From Macrosoma leucophasiata (lineage: Eukaryota > Arthropoda > Insecta > Lepidoptera > Hedylidae), in assembly GCA_036365455.1 (NCBI GenBank), contig JAWQUS010000017.1:2170001-2234000 (forward strand): DNA of 64,000 nucleotides. The letters are read 5' to 3'. Every line of letters starts with the position of its first letter. Position 1 is the stretch's first letter. Positions 12,180 to 21,966 of this stretch are shown one piece after another. The notes under the pieces are model-generated. The model was not told the origin of the DNA, did not search any database, and was given only the letters and a program-made list of their open reading frames with translations. Made by a program: the position numbers and the translations under genes.

Positions 12180-13125
12180 TTATTATTATTAAAAGAAATG
12201 ACAAAGAATGCCCCATTTTCTGTTTATCAACTCTTTGTGATCAGCTTGTTAAAGAGAAAATTAGACATTCTACTGATAAAAAATATAAAATGGTCGAGGA
12301 GGCCAATGGCTGTCACATGCGTCATACTCGTGAACGGGTGCTGTTGGTGGGGACTGGTCTGTTCTGGTTTGCAGGAGCTACATCTCATTTAGTAGATGAC
12401 AGTTTATTTGCATCTATGCTATGGACGTTCACATTATTTGATTTTCATGATAATCTGTACTAGATTTAAGCTCTTATTTAAAAGAGCTCTTACTGAGTTT
12501 GCTGAGTAGCGGTAGCGGAGTTCTTCTCAATAGTGATTGTATATACTTGGAAGCCTGCTTAATGAATAACTTTCATCTTGACTAATAAGTTTTTCTTTTT
12601 CTTCATTTATCATCATTGAAGGAATTGAAAAATTTTGTGATAATGATATTTTAACTAAGTACTTTAAATTCTAAAAATTAACTATTAATATATGTTTTTG
12701 CTTTTACTATATGTAATGGTTGTTCACTTTAGGTAATTTGTGATTTCTTGACGTTTTGAAAGTATCTGTAAAGATATATTCTAAATTAAAATATTTTCTT
12801 TCTTTCAATATGAACATGTAGTTACCTAAGCAATCATTTGAAAATAGTTGCTGATTTGGCTTAACAGTGTTCTACAAAAAATCCTCATCCTTTTTCCATC
12901 CAAATCTCCAACCATATGCACCAAGCATTACATCCTCACAATACAAATAAATAGTGATGCGACAGACCCGCCTCCAATGCTCCCTTGACTCTCAGATTGG
13001 ACCAATCAAGCGAAAAGCACTCTCTTCTATACAGTATTCAGATGATCATTATATTGTCGAAGCGCTTTTGTTGTGCTGGTACGTATAAAAGGTAAAAAAG
13101 TGTGATTGTTTGTACGTTAATCTGT
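12180..13125. other. Unassigned intergenic DNA
   Basis: AT-rich; the 96-codon frame at 12173 has no recognisable domain. Confidence 0.4.
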
Positions 13126-13130
13126 AAGTT

Positions 13131-13600
13131 TTACTGTTGGTAGATTTCCAGTGTAGGAGCTCAAGGACGTAGACGCCACCGCATTACCTGATCTATCTGC
13201 CGCTAAATTGTAGTGTTAAGCACTATCGTGTTCCGGTTAGACGGTAATGTATGTCCACGTAATAACTATTGCAGAGACAAAACTAAGGTCTCAAGGGTGG
13301 CAACGCATCTGCATTTTGACCTCTGGTCTTTGTGTGGGTGTCTATAGACTGAGGTCATCACTTAACATCAATGTGAACTGATGTTAAGTGATTACTGCCT
13401 TAATAAAGTTCCTGTATAGGAGCTCGAGGGCGTAAGCACTACCGCATTACTTAATTTATCTGTCCCTCAATGGTAGTAACCAGCACTTGTATTCCGGTTA
13501 AATGGTTAAATATGGTCCCATAAAAACTATCACAGAGTAAAAGTTAAAACAAAGTAAGTGGAAGGCAACGCATCTGCATTTTGACTTTCGTTTTTGTAAT
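13131..13600 (+). repeat. Repeat A, two diverged copies in tandem
   Basis: Copies at about 13131-13395 and 13396-13600 of the older subfamily; the second runs up to the 124-bp array. Confidence 0.8.
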
Positions 13601-13616
13601 TCTCAATTTCTACTCA

Positions 13617-14236
13617 AGATCAAAAACTTTCAAGATAAGTTCAACAAGCAAGTTTTAGTCCCATGTTTCACATTCCAACTCTCGCTACAGCGTAGAAAAA
13701 TGTTCGACAGGTGGTCGCGCTTTAAGCACTTTTCCATATAAGATCAAAAACTTTCAAGATAAGTTCAACAAGCCAGTTTTAGTCCCATGTTTCACATTCC
13801 AACTCTCGCTACAGCGTAGAAAAATGTTCGACAGGTGGTCGCGCTTTAAGCTCTTTTCCATATAAGATCAAAAACTTTCAAGATAAGTTCAACAAGCAAG
13901 TTTTAGTCCCATGTTTCACATTCCAACTCTCGCTACAGCGTAGAAAAATTTTCGACAGGTGGTCGCGCTTTAAGCTCTTTTCCATATAAGATCAAAAACT
14001 TTCAAGATAAGTTCAACAAGCAAGTTTTAGTCCCATGTTTCACATTCCAACTCTCGCTACAGCGTAGAAAAATGTTCGACAGGTGGTCGCGCTTTAAGCT
14101 CTTTTCCATATAAGATCATAAACTTTCAAGATAAGTTCAACAAGCAAGTTTTAGTCCCATGTTTTACATTCCAACTCTCGCTACAGCGTAGAAAAATGTT
14201 CGACAGGTGGTCGCGCTTTAAGCACTTTTCCATATA
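13617..14236. repeat. Tandem array, 5 x 124 bp
   Basis: Units begin at 13617, 13741, 13865, 13989 and 14113, each 124 nt, and start AGATCAAAAACTTTCAAG. Units differ at only a few positions each (for example GCCAG for GCAAG in unit 2, AAAATTTTC for AAAATGTTC in unit 3). The first and last units share GCACTTTT where the middle three have GCTCTTTT. 124 is not a multiple of 3 and no frame crosses the array, so it is not protein repeats. Confidence 0.95.
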
Positions 14237-14365
14237 AAAAATATTGCCATTCCTAAAGGAATTTCTTAGTAAATTGGTCAATATTTGGTGCATGCTTAAT
14301 GGGTATTTCATTTCGTTTAACAGATTGAGTCAACAAATTGGTACAAAATGTTGTGATACTTGTAT

Positions 14366-14627
14366 TTTTTTTATGTGGCAAACAAGCATGCAGTTCACAT
14401 AGTGATGACTGCAGCCTATAGACACAATGCAAATATGAATATTCATATTTGTACTGTGCTATAGACATCCACAAAACTACCAAGGTCAAAATGCAGATGC
14501 GCTACCACTCCTGAGGCCTAAGGTGTTATGCCTCTGTGCCGGAAATTGCAGGGCCGTACATTACCATCTGACCGGAACACGATAGTGCGGTGGTGCTTAC
14601 TCCGTCACTGGAGCTCTACGACCAGTA
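14366..14627 (-). repeat. Repeat A with a short internal inverted duplication
   Basis: Repeat A landmarks in order, but CACAATGCAAATATGAATATT is followed by its near reverse complement at about 14440-14460. Confidence 0.8.
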
Positions 14628-14867
14628 AAACTATAGTAAAAATGGTTGGAATAAACTTCCAATTAGCAAATAATACTGTGGCAACCTTGGAAACGTTAAT
14701 TTTAGATCTGTTGGAATACATCTATACATATAATAAAACAGTAAAATCTGCGTGTCTGTACATTGTATATATTTACGAAAAACCAATTGGGGTTGGGGAA
14801 AAAGTCTTTTCGCATTATATCCAAAAGTTCGAAGCCCGACGAAGAAAATGAAAGAAAAGTGGGTCTA

Positions 14868-15918
14868 ATTTTATTTTTATTTTTTGACATAGTCTCCATC
14901 TAGCTCAACACACTTCTACCACCTGAACTGCAACTTGTTTATCCCCTCGAAAAAAAAAGATTCCGGAAGGTCGGCGAAATACTCTTTTACTGCGACTATA
15001 TCCTTATCTTTATATACCTTATCTTTGGTCGAAAATTTCGAGCCACCCAAATGTTTTTTTAAATTTGGAAATAAATGATAATTTGAGGGGGCTAAATCCG
15101 GCGAATAAGGTGGGTGGGGCAGCAATTCGTAGCCACAATCATGGATTACAGACATTGTTTCAACCGAAGTGTGAACACGTGCATTGTCTTGATGGAACAA
15201 AACTTTCTTACGCAACATTCCCGGCCTTTTTTCTTTTATTTCTTCTCGGAGTCTTCGTAAAAGGTTACAATAATAACTAGAATTAATAGTTTGACCTTTC
15301 GGTAAATAATCTACAAAAATAATGCCCTTCGCATCCCAAAAAACAGAAGCCATGACTTTGTTAGTCGACAAAACGACTTTAGCCTTTTTCGGTGTAGGTG
15401 AGTCAGATCTTTTCCACTGTTTGGATTGTTGCTTTGATTCAGGAATATGGTGGTGAACCCAGCTTTCATCCATGGTAACAAATCTAGACAAAAAGTCCCC
15501 GGGATCAGTCTCAAAAAGTTCCAAACAGTCTCGCGCAATTGTGAATCGAACTCGTTTTTGTTCAGCGAGCAGAAACCTTATGGAATCCCAATTCTTTCGT
15601 TATTATGCGTTGCACCCGGCCATAACTAATGTCTGTTGTCTCAGCTATCTTACCAATGGTCAAACGTCGATCACCCAGTACGAGATCACAAATTTTATCG
15701 ATGTTTTCTTTCGTGGTAGAGGTTGTAGGCCGTCCACTCCTAGGATCATCTTCAATGCTCTCACGACCGCGCTTAAACTCAGCTACCCACTTCTTGATAC
15801 TGGAATACGATGGAGCAGACTCCCTCAAAGTGCCCACCATATCTTGATGGATGTCTTTTGGTGACAGGCCTTTTTTATTGAGGTACTTAATGACTGCACG
15901 ATGTTCAATTTTCTCCAT
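14868..15918 (-). pseudogene. Mariner transposase M1, frameshifted, third catalytic residue Asn
   Basis: The N-terminal part (15562-15918) starts MEKIEHRAVIKYLNKKGLS, with paired HTH and DDPRSGRPTTS linker. The catalytic part (14916-15524) has TMDESWVHH (first Asp), FHQDNARVHTS (second Asp) and YSPDLAPSNYHLF, where the third Asp of the DD34D triad is Asn. A frameshift lies between 15524 and 15562, and an in-frame TAG replaces a codon after QFRW, followed by KCVELDGDYVKK. The copy is dead three times over. Its own TIRs were not found. Confidence 0.85.
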
Positions 15919-15967
15919 TATTGAAAATCGCGTCAGAATGCTTCAAACAAATAATCTACAAAAACTT

Positions 15968-16970
15968 AAAACTTAAAATTTTACGACAAAAAAGGTAAAA
16001 ATGCAACGCAAGCCGCGAAAAAAATTTGCGATGTTTATGGACCTATTGCAGTGTCTGTGAGAGTAGCACAAATTTGGTTTAAGCGTTTTCAATCCGGAAA
16101 TTTTGATGTCAAAGATGCACCTCGCTCTGGTCGCCCTATTACGGATAAAATGGATGCCATTTTTGAAAAAGTGGAGCAAGATTGACATATCAGTAGTTAC
16201 GACGTAGCTGAAGAACTGAGAATTGATCACAAAACAGTTTTGGCGCATTTGAAAAAAGCTGGGTACAAAAAAAAAGCTCAATATTTGGGTACCTCACGAG
16301 CTCACTGAAAGAAACCTAATGAACCGTGTACTCATTTGTGATTCTTTATTACGACGTAATGAAACCGAATCATTATTGAAGAAGCTGATAACTGGTGATG
16401 GAAAGTGGATCACGTACGACAAGAACGAAGGTGCGAAAAAGGTCGTGGTCAAAGGCCGGTCAGGCTTCACAGACTGTGGCGAAACCCGGGTTAACTCGCA
16501 ATAAGGTGATGTTGTGTGTGTGGTGGGATTGGAAGGGCATTATTCATTATGAGCTATTACCACCAGGCAGGACTATCGATTTTGAACTCTACTGCGAACA
16601 ACTGATGAGATTAAAGCAAGAAGTTGAGAGAAAGCGGCCGGAATTGATCAACAGAAGGGGTGTGGTGATTCATCATGATAACGCTAGACCTCACACATCT
16701 ATAGCCACTCAGCAAAAATTAAGAGAGTTTGGCTGGGAGGTGTTAATGCATCCGCCGTATAGTCCTGACCTTGCACCTTCAGATTTCCACCTGTTTCGGT
16801 CTCTTCAGAATTCTCTATGCAACGTTAGGTTAACATCACGAGAGGACTGCCAAATCCACTTGTCGCTGTATTTTGATGAGAAGTCCCAAAATGTTTATAG
16901 CAATGGGATCATGTCCCTACCTACAAGATGGCAAAAGGTTATCGAACAAAATGGTACATACATACTTTAG
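15968..16970 (+). pseudogene. Mariner transposase M2, 5'-truncated and frameshifted
   Basis: Starts inside the N-terminal domain (LKFYDKKGKNATQAAKKIC). There is a stop in the linker region (TGA after VEQD, 16183) and shifts near 16270 and 16430. The catalytic part (16395-16970) keeps HHDNARPHTS and HPPYSPDLAPSDFHLF. Same family as the element at 18.5-19.8 kb but more decayed. Confidence 0.85.
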
Positions 16971-17049
16971 TTAAATTAAAATAAACTATATTAAAAAATG
17001 TTTTGAATTATCTTAAAAAATGCGAAGAAACTTTTTCCCCAACCTATTA

Positions 17050-17345
17050 GTATTAGAACACTTTTCAATGATTTTAAACATTTTGTCTGCCTGTTTGTCC
17101 CTTTGTCCAGGCTAATCGCCGAAGATACTGGACGGGTTTGAAAGAAACTTTTTGTGGTGTATAGATACTAAGTCTGGCCAACATTTAGGCTACTTTTTAC
17201 TGCGGGAAAATCACTCATTCCCACGGGAATCTCTACATTGAATTTCATTTTCCTATACAAATAGTCCGTATCTATCAAACCTTTGACACATTATTTCATT
17301 GTGAGGCAATACGAAGTTTGCTGGGTCAGCTAGTAATATATATGC
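17050..17345 (+). mobile_element. Helitron-like repeat, diverged
   Basis: GTCCCTTTGTCCAGGCTAAT, GGACGGGTTTGAAAG and the end GTTTGCTGGGTCAGCTAGTA match the family ending in CTAGT. 25320-25575 shares the same end (GTTTGCCGGGTCAGGTAGT). Confidence 0.6.
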
Positions 17346-18195
17346 TTGTGTGATGAGTCAAGATAATGGTTTGGACAGGCGTACCATACGGGCGTTATCT
17401 GGTGCGGTTTGAAACGTGTACTTTACAGCATTGATATGAAGATGGATAATTTTTTGTTTATACGCATTTGACCAATGCCAGATAATGCCGGTGCGGGGCC
17501 CGTAGCAAATGTGACCATAGGGCCCTAGAGTTACATTGCCTACTGAAAGAATCATGGCAAGTTTCATACATAGATTTGTACAAAAAAAGTTAGAAAAAGG
17601 TACAAGGTAAAACGGATTAGAATTGTTATATAGGGAACCTAAAGAACATTTTCTGGTATGTAAATTATTTTTAAATCACCGGAATAAAAATCGTCTTTCC
17701 TAACAACAGTAGAAGCTACATACTAAAGTTCAAATTCAAACTTTTTATTCCGGAGAGTAAAAAATATTTGAAGTATCAGGGAATGTTGTTTAGGTTCACT
17801 GGATAATATTTCCATGCTGTTTTACCGTGTACCTTTTTTTAATTTGTTCTGTACAAATCTCGCCATGATCCTTTAGGATGTAAATAAAACAGAACTTTTA
17901 CGAAAAGGAATCGAAAACAATATTAATTAGGGGATTCCCCTTGTAAGTATTGTGGTATTGCCAACTGGCAACCTACCTATCTATATAATTACAGTGTGGC
18001 CAATGTTCACTTTGAGAATTACATATTTTTTAGGTGTATTACATATTTTACATATTTTAGGTATTACATATTTGTGGTCTTTTTGGGCACAGGGCCAACG
18101 CGCGGGGCCCGTGGCATTTGCTGCCTCCTGCTATATGGCTAATCCGGCACTGCATTTGACATGTTTTGGAGGAGTTTAGTTTGAAACTTCAATCC

Positions 18196-18450
18196 AGTGG
18201 TGGTAGAGCTCGAGGGCATAGACATTACCTAATTCATCTGCCGCCAAATAGTAGTTCAGCACTATCGTGTTCCGGTTTGATGGCAATGTATGGCCCCGTA
18301 ATAACTATCACAGAGACATAACAACTTAGGTGTCAGGGGTGGCAACGCATCTACATTTTGACCTTGGTCTTTGTGTGGATCTCTACAGGCTGCAGTCATC
18401 ACTTAACATCAATGTGAACTGCATGCTTGTTTGCCACCTCCGTTACGTAT
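18196..18450 (+). repeat. Repeat A, older subfamily
   Basis: CAGTGGTGGTAGAGCTCGAGG to TTGCCACCTCCGTTACG. Confidence 0.85.
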
Positions 18451-18506
18451 ATATGTAACGGAGGCGGCTTTCACACTTCACACTAATCACACTATCACAC
18501 TAATAA

Positions 18507-19766
18507 GGTTGGGGAAAAAGTTTCTTCGCATTTTTTAAGATAATTCAAAACAATTTTTAATATAGTCTATTTAAATTTAACTAAAGTATGTATGTACCAT
18601 TTTGTTCGATAACCTTTTGCCATCTTGTAGGTAGGGACATGATCCCATTGCTATAAAAATTTTGGGACTTCTCATCAAAATACCGCGACAAGTGGATTTG
18701 GCAGTCCTCTCGTGATGTTAACCTAACATTGCATAAAGAATTCTGAAGAGACCGAAACAGGTGGAAATCTGAAGGTGCAAGGTCAGGACTATACGGCGGA
18801 TGCATTAACACCTCCCAGCCAAACTCTCTTAATTTTTGCTGAGTGGCTATAGATGTGTGAGGTCTAGCGTTATCATGATGAAACACCACACCCCTTCTGT
18901 TGATCAATTCCGGCCGCTTTCTCTCAACTTCTTGCTTTAATCTCATCAGTTGTTCGCAGTAGAGTTCAGAATCGATAGTCCTGCCTGGTGGTAATAGCTC
19001 ATAATGAATAATGCCCTTCCAATCCCACCACACACACAACATCACCTTATTGCGAGTTAACCCGGGTTTCGCCACAGTCTGTGAAGCCTGACCGGCCTTT
19101 GACCACGGCCTTTTTCGCACGTTCTTGTCGTACGTGATCCACTTGTCATCACCAGTTATCAGCTTCTTCAAAAATGATTCGGTTTCATTACGTCGTAATA
19201 AAGAATCACAAATGAGTACACGGTTCATTAGGTTTCTTTCAGTGAGCTCGTGAGGTATCCAAATATCGTGCTTTTTTTTGTACCCAGCTTTTTTCAAATG
19301 CGCCAAAACTGTTTTGTGATCAATTCTCAGTTCTTCAGCTACGTCGTAACTACTGATATGTCGATCTTGCTCCACTTTTTCAAAAATGGCATCCATTTTA
19401 TCCGTAATAGGGCGACGAGAGCGAGGTGCATCTTTGACATCAATCAAAATTTCCGGATTGAAAACGCTTAAACCAAATTTGTGCTACTCTCACAGACACT
19501 GCACTAGGTCCATAAACACCGCAATTTTTTTTCGCGGCTTGCGTTGCGTTTTTACTTTTTTTGTAGTAAAATTTTAAAATGTATCGAATTTCTTCATTAG
19601 ATTCACTCATCTTGACAGTACGAAAAACAAATGAAAATCACACATTTCCCTAATTTGAATTTGGAATTATGTTCTTTAAAATGTTAACTATCAATGATAC
19701 CAAAACTAGCCTAATTTTATTACAAGTTCATACATACTATAATGCGAAAAGACTTTTTCCCCAACC
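18507..19766 (-). mobile_element. Mariner element M3, 1260 bp, near intact
   Basis: Inverted ends of about 27 bp (GGTTGGGGAAAAAGT, then TTTCTTCGCAT or CTTTTCGCAT) with TA-rich flanks bound a single transposase gene. The size is canonical for mariner. Confidence 0.9.
18581..19610 (-). pseudogene. Mariner transposase M3 with one 4-nt insertion
   Basis: The ATG at 19610 opens MSESNEEIRYILKFYYKK; the gene ends WQKVIEQNGTYIL at 18581. The only break seen is a TTGA-type duplication near 19441, after codons for SGNFD, which brings in a TGA. Without those 4 nt the length is divisible by three (341 codons). The catalytic triad is complete: first Asp in ITGDDKWITYD, second in HHDNARPHTS, third in LAPSDFHLF (DD34D). 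The break is small, so an intact sister copy elsewhere in the genome is likely. Confidence 0.88.
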
Positions 19767-19767
19767 T

Positions 19768-19970
19768 ATTATTATAATTGTGAAAGTTTCTTTGTTTGGA
19801 TGTTTGTCCGTCAATCACGCCAAAACTCCTGAACGGATTTTGATGAAATTTGTTACACAGATAGGGTATTAGCTGGCTTAGATTAAAGGATACTTTTTAG
19901 CCCGAAAAAGTATTCCTGTGGGATGCCATGGGATGATTTGATGAGTTTCCACAGGTTACGCGAAAAGCGA
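19768..19970 (+). mobile_element. Helitron-like repeat fragment
   Basis: TTTGTCCGTCAATCACGCC, then CTGAACGGATTTTGATGAAA and AGCCCGAAAAAGTATTCC, adjacent to mariner M3. Confidence 0.55.
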
Positions 19971-19974
19971 CATA

Positions 19975-20880
19975 CAAGCATGAAATGTTTGTGTCAGTAT
20001 TTTTTGTTTTAATGTTATAACACAAAAAAAATACTGTGACACGAAAATTTTCTACCCACATATGTAACTAGTTGATTAGTAATAGTAAAAAATAATTTGA
20101 AAAAAAAAAGGAAATAGTTAAATAAGCAACCATTTTGGTTCAAAAAGGTAATAACTTACTTATACTTTTTTTTTAAGTTTCGTTACTTTTTAAGCCAAAT
20201 TTAAGTCTATGAAGACGAAATCGCGGACATCCATTAGTATGAAATTTATAAGTGGAAACGAAATCATGCAATTAAAGAATTATACACGATGAAAGAAAAT
20301 TGTTTGTTGGAAAGCAAAGCTGACTCTAAACTTGTGATTATTGTAATATTATAATTGTGGTAACCGTCGAAGCGGGTGTTTCAAGAGCATATTATTATAA
20401 CACACAGAAGTTGGCAACATTTTTAATTTTTCTTTGAATCGAAAAAAAAAATACCTAGACAGTTAAAACTAGAGCCTAAAAGCATAAGGGCAGAAGTTGA
20501 TCTTGCCAACTTTACATGAGAGTGTAAATTAAATTTTCAATTTTATCGGCAAATATTTTAATAAGTACAAGCAATACGGGAATGATTTCTATGTGGACAT
20601 AGAAATCATTCCCGTATTGCTTGTACTATGTGTGTGTGTAAATAATTACTTTCCTAGTTAAAATTTTGAAATAATGTGTGTAACTAGTAAAAACATAACT
20701 TTTTTTTGAAAAATGTTGACATCCGACTTTATGCCACTAAAAAAAATATATTAGTTGAACTTATTATTATATGCACATACGACTTTTTGGCTTTAATTTT
20801 TGTCATTAAATGTGATTTGAATGTCCAAATAATTAAATAAGCGACCATTTTGGCTAAAAAAGGTAACATAACTTAACTTT
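19975..20880. other. Unassigned AT-rich DNA
   Basis: No gene; holds the 64-nt palindrome. GGCTAAAAAAGGTAACATAA near 20850 echoes GGTTCAAAAAGGTAATAAC near 20135, suggesting an old duplication. Confidence 0.4.
20564..20627. repeat. Perfect 31-bp palindrome, 2-nt spacer
   Basis: Arms 20564-20594 and 20597-20627 (from AGTACAAGCAATACGGGAAT) are exact reverse complements around GG. Confidence 0.97.
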
Positions 20881-20883
20881 TTT

Positions 20884-21140
20884 TCACTGGTGGTAGAGTT
20901 CTAGTGTAGGAACTCGCGAGCGTAGGCACTACCGCATTACCTAATCTATCTGTCGCCAAAAGGTAGTGTTCAGCACTATCGTGTTCCGGTTAAATGGTAA
21001 TGTAACCCCGTAATAACTGTCACAGAGACATAATAATTAAGGTGTCAGAGGTGGCAACGCATCTCAATCAATGTCTGTAGGCTGCAGTCACCGCTTAACA
21101 TCAATGTTAACTGCATGCTTCTTTGCCACTTTCAATACAT
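20884..21140 (+). repeat. Repeat A, older subfamily
   Basis: TTTTTTTCACTGGTGGTAGAG start, TTGCCACTTTCAATACATG end. Confidence 0.85.
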
Positions 21141-21239
21141 GAAAAAACATAAATGTGATAATTATTGCATTGGTTGTACAAAAATTCTAATTAATCATTA
21201 ATATTTCTAAATAAAAAACCGGTTAAGTGCGTGTACGAA

Positions 21240-21345
21240 AATGAGGTGTAAAAGTGAAAAAAGACACGCTCCGATTGTTCGGCCATTAGAATACCGAATG
21301 AGCGAATGACTAAACAGATGTACAATGCGAATGTGGATGTTAGGT
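21240..21345 (+). mobile_element. RTE-like LINE fragment
   Basis: Short diverged piece matching the 3025-3130 part of the RTE-like copy (GGTGTAAAAGTGAAAAAAG, then GAATGAGCGAATGACTAAAC), with an internal deletion. Confidence 0.6.
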
Positions 21346-21377
21346 CTCAGGGAGACCTAAGTTGTCATGTTTCTATG

Positions 21378-21490
21378 ATAGATATTACGGGGCCATACAT
21401 TACCATCTAACCGGAACACGATAGTGCTGAACACTACCATTTAGCGGCAGATATTTTAGGTGATGCGCTGGAACTCTACCACCAGTAAAA
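21378..21490 (-). repeat. Repeat A, 5' half
   Basis: Reverse copy of the first 110 bp (GGCCATACATTACCATCTAA to CTCTACCACCAGT). Confidence 0.75.
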
Positions 21491-21966
21491 GTATAAGATA
21501 AGATTTTATTTATTTCTCCAGAATGTTTTCTTATGGTAAATACATCATTTGAAGCTTTTATTTTTCTTTTAAATTATACTGATTTATTTTTAAAACATTT
21601 ATCTCAGGGTATTGTGGAGACAGGAGCGCTCAAACTAGGTAAGCCCTGTGCTATGAGTCTCCTGGTATCTGCCTCAGGATTTTGTCCACTTAATTACTAG
21701 TACAATTTTAGTTATAGCTCATGAGAGCAATAAATAGAACTAAGCACTATAAGGGAACGCTTTGCCAGTCCAAAAACAAATTTGCATGGTACTTACAGTA
21801 TGATATATATATAATGTTCACTTACTTGACTCGTACTTTGTATGTATTGGAGAGTATTATTAATAAACTGTTGGTTATCCCTGCTCCTACAAAAACGTTT
21901 TGGAGTAACGTGAGACAGGTTCAACTTCTTCAATATCATTTTTGATCACTTCAGAAAGGAAGTGAA

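Larger units (their letters stand above)
14791..17046. mobile_element. Nested mariner pair
   Basis: The outer ends are inverted: GGTTGGGGAAAAAGTCTTTT at 14791 and the complement of GGTTGGGGAAAAAGTTTCTT ending at 17046. The left end matches the 5' end of the separate mariner at 18507-19766 and the right end matches its 3' end. This suggests one host element (M2, + strand) whose 5' part was replaced or interrupted by a different mariner (M1, - strand). Confidence 0.7.

Noticed and set aside
12173..12463. 96-codon frame as a gene
   Set aside because: No motif; starts in the tail of a LINE 3' end.
13617..14236. CRISPR array
   Set aside because: Direct tandem 124-bp units with no spacers in a eukaryotic genome.
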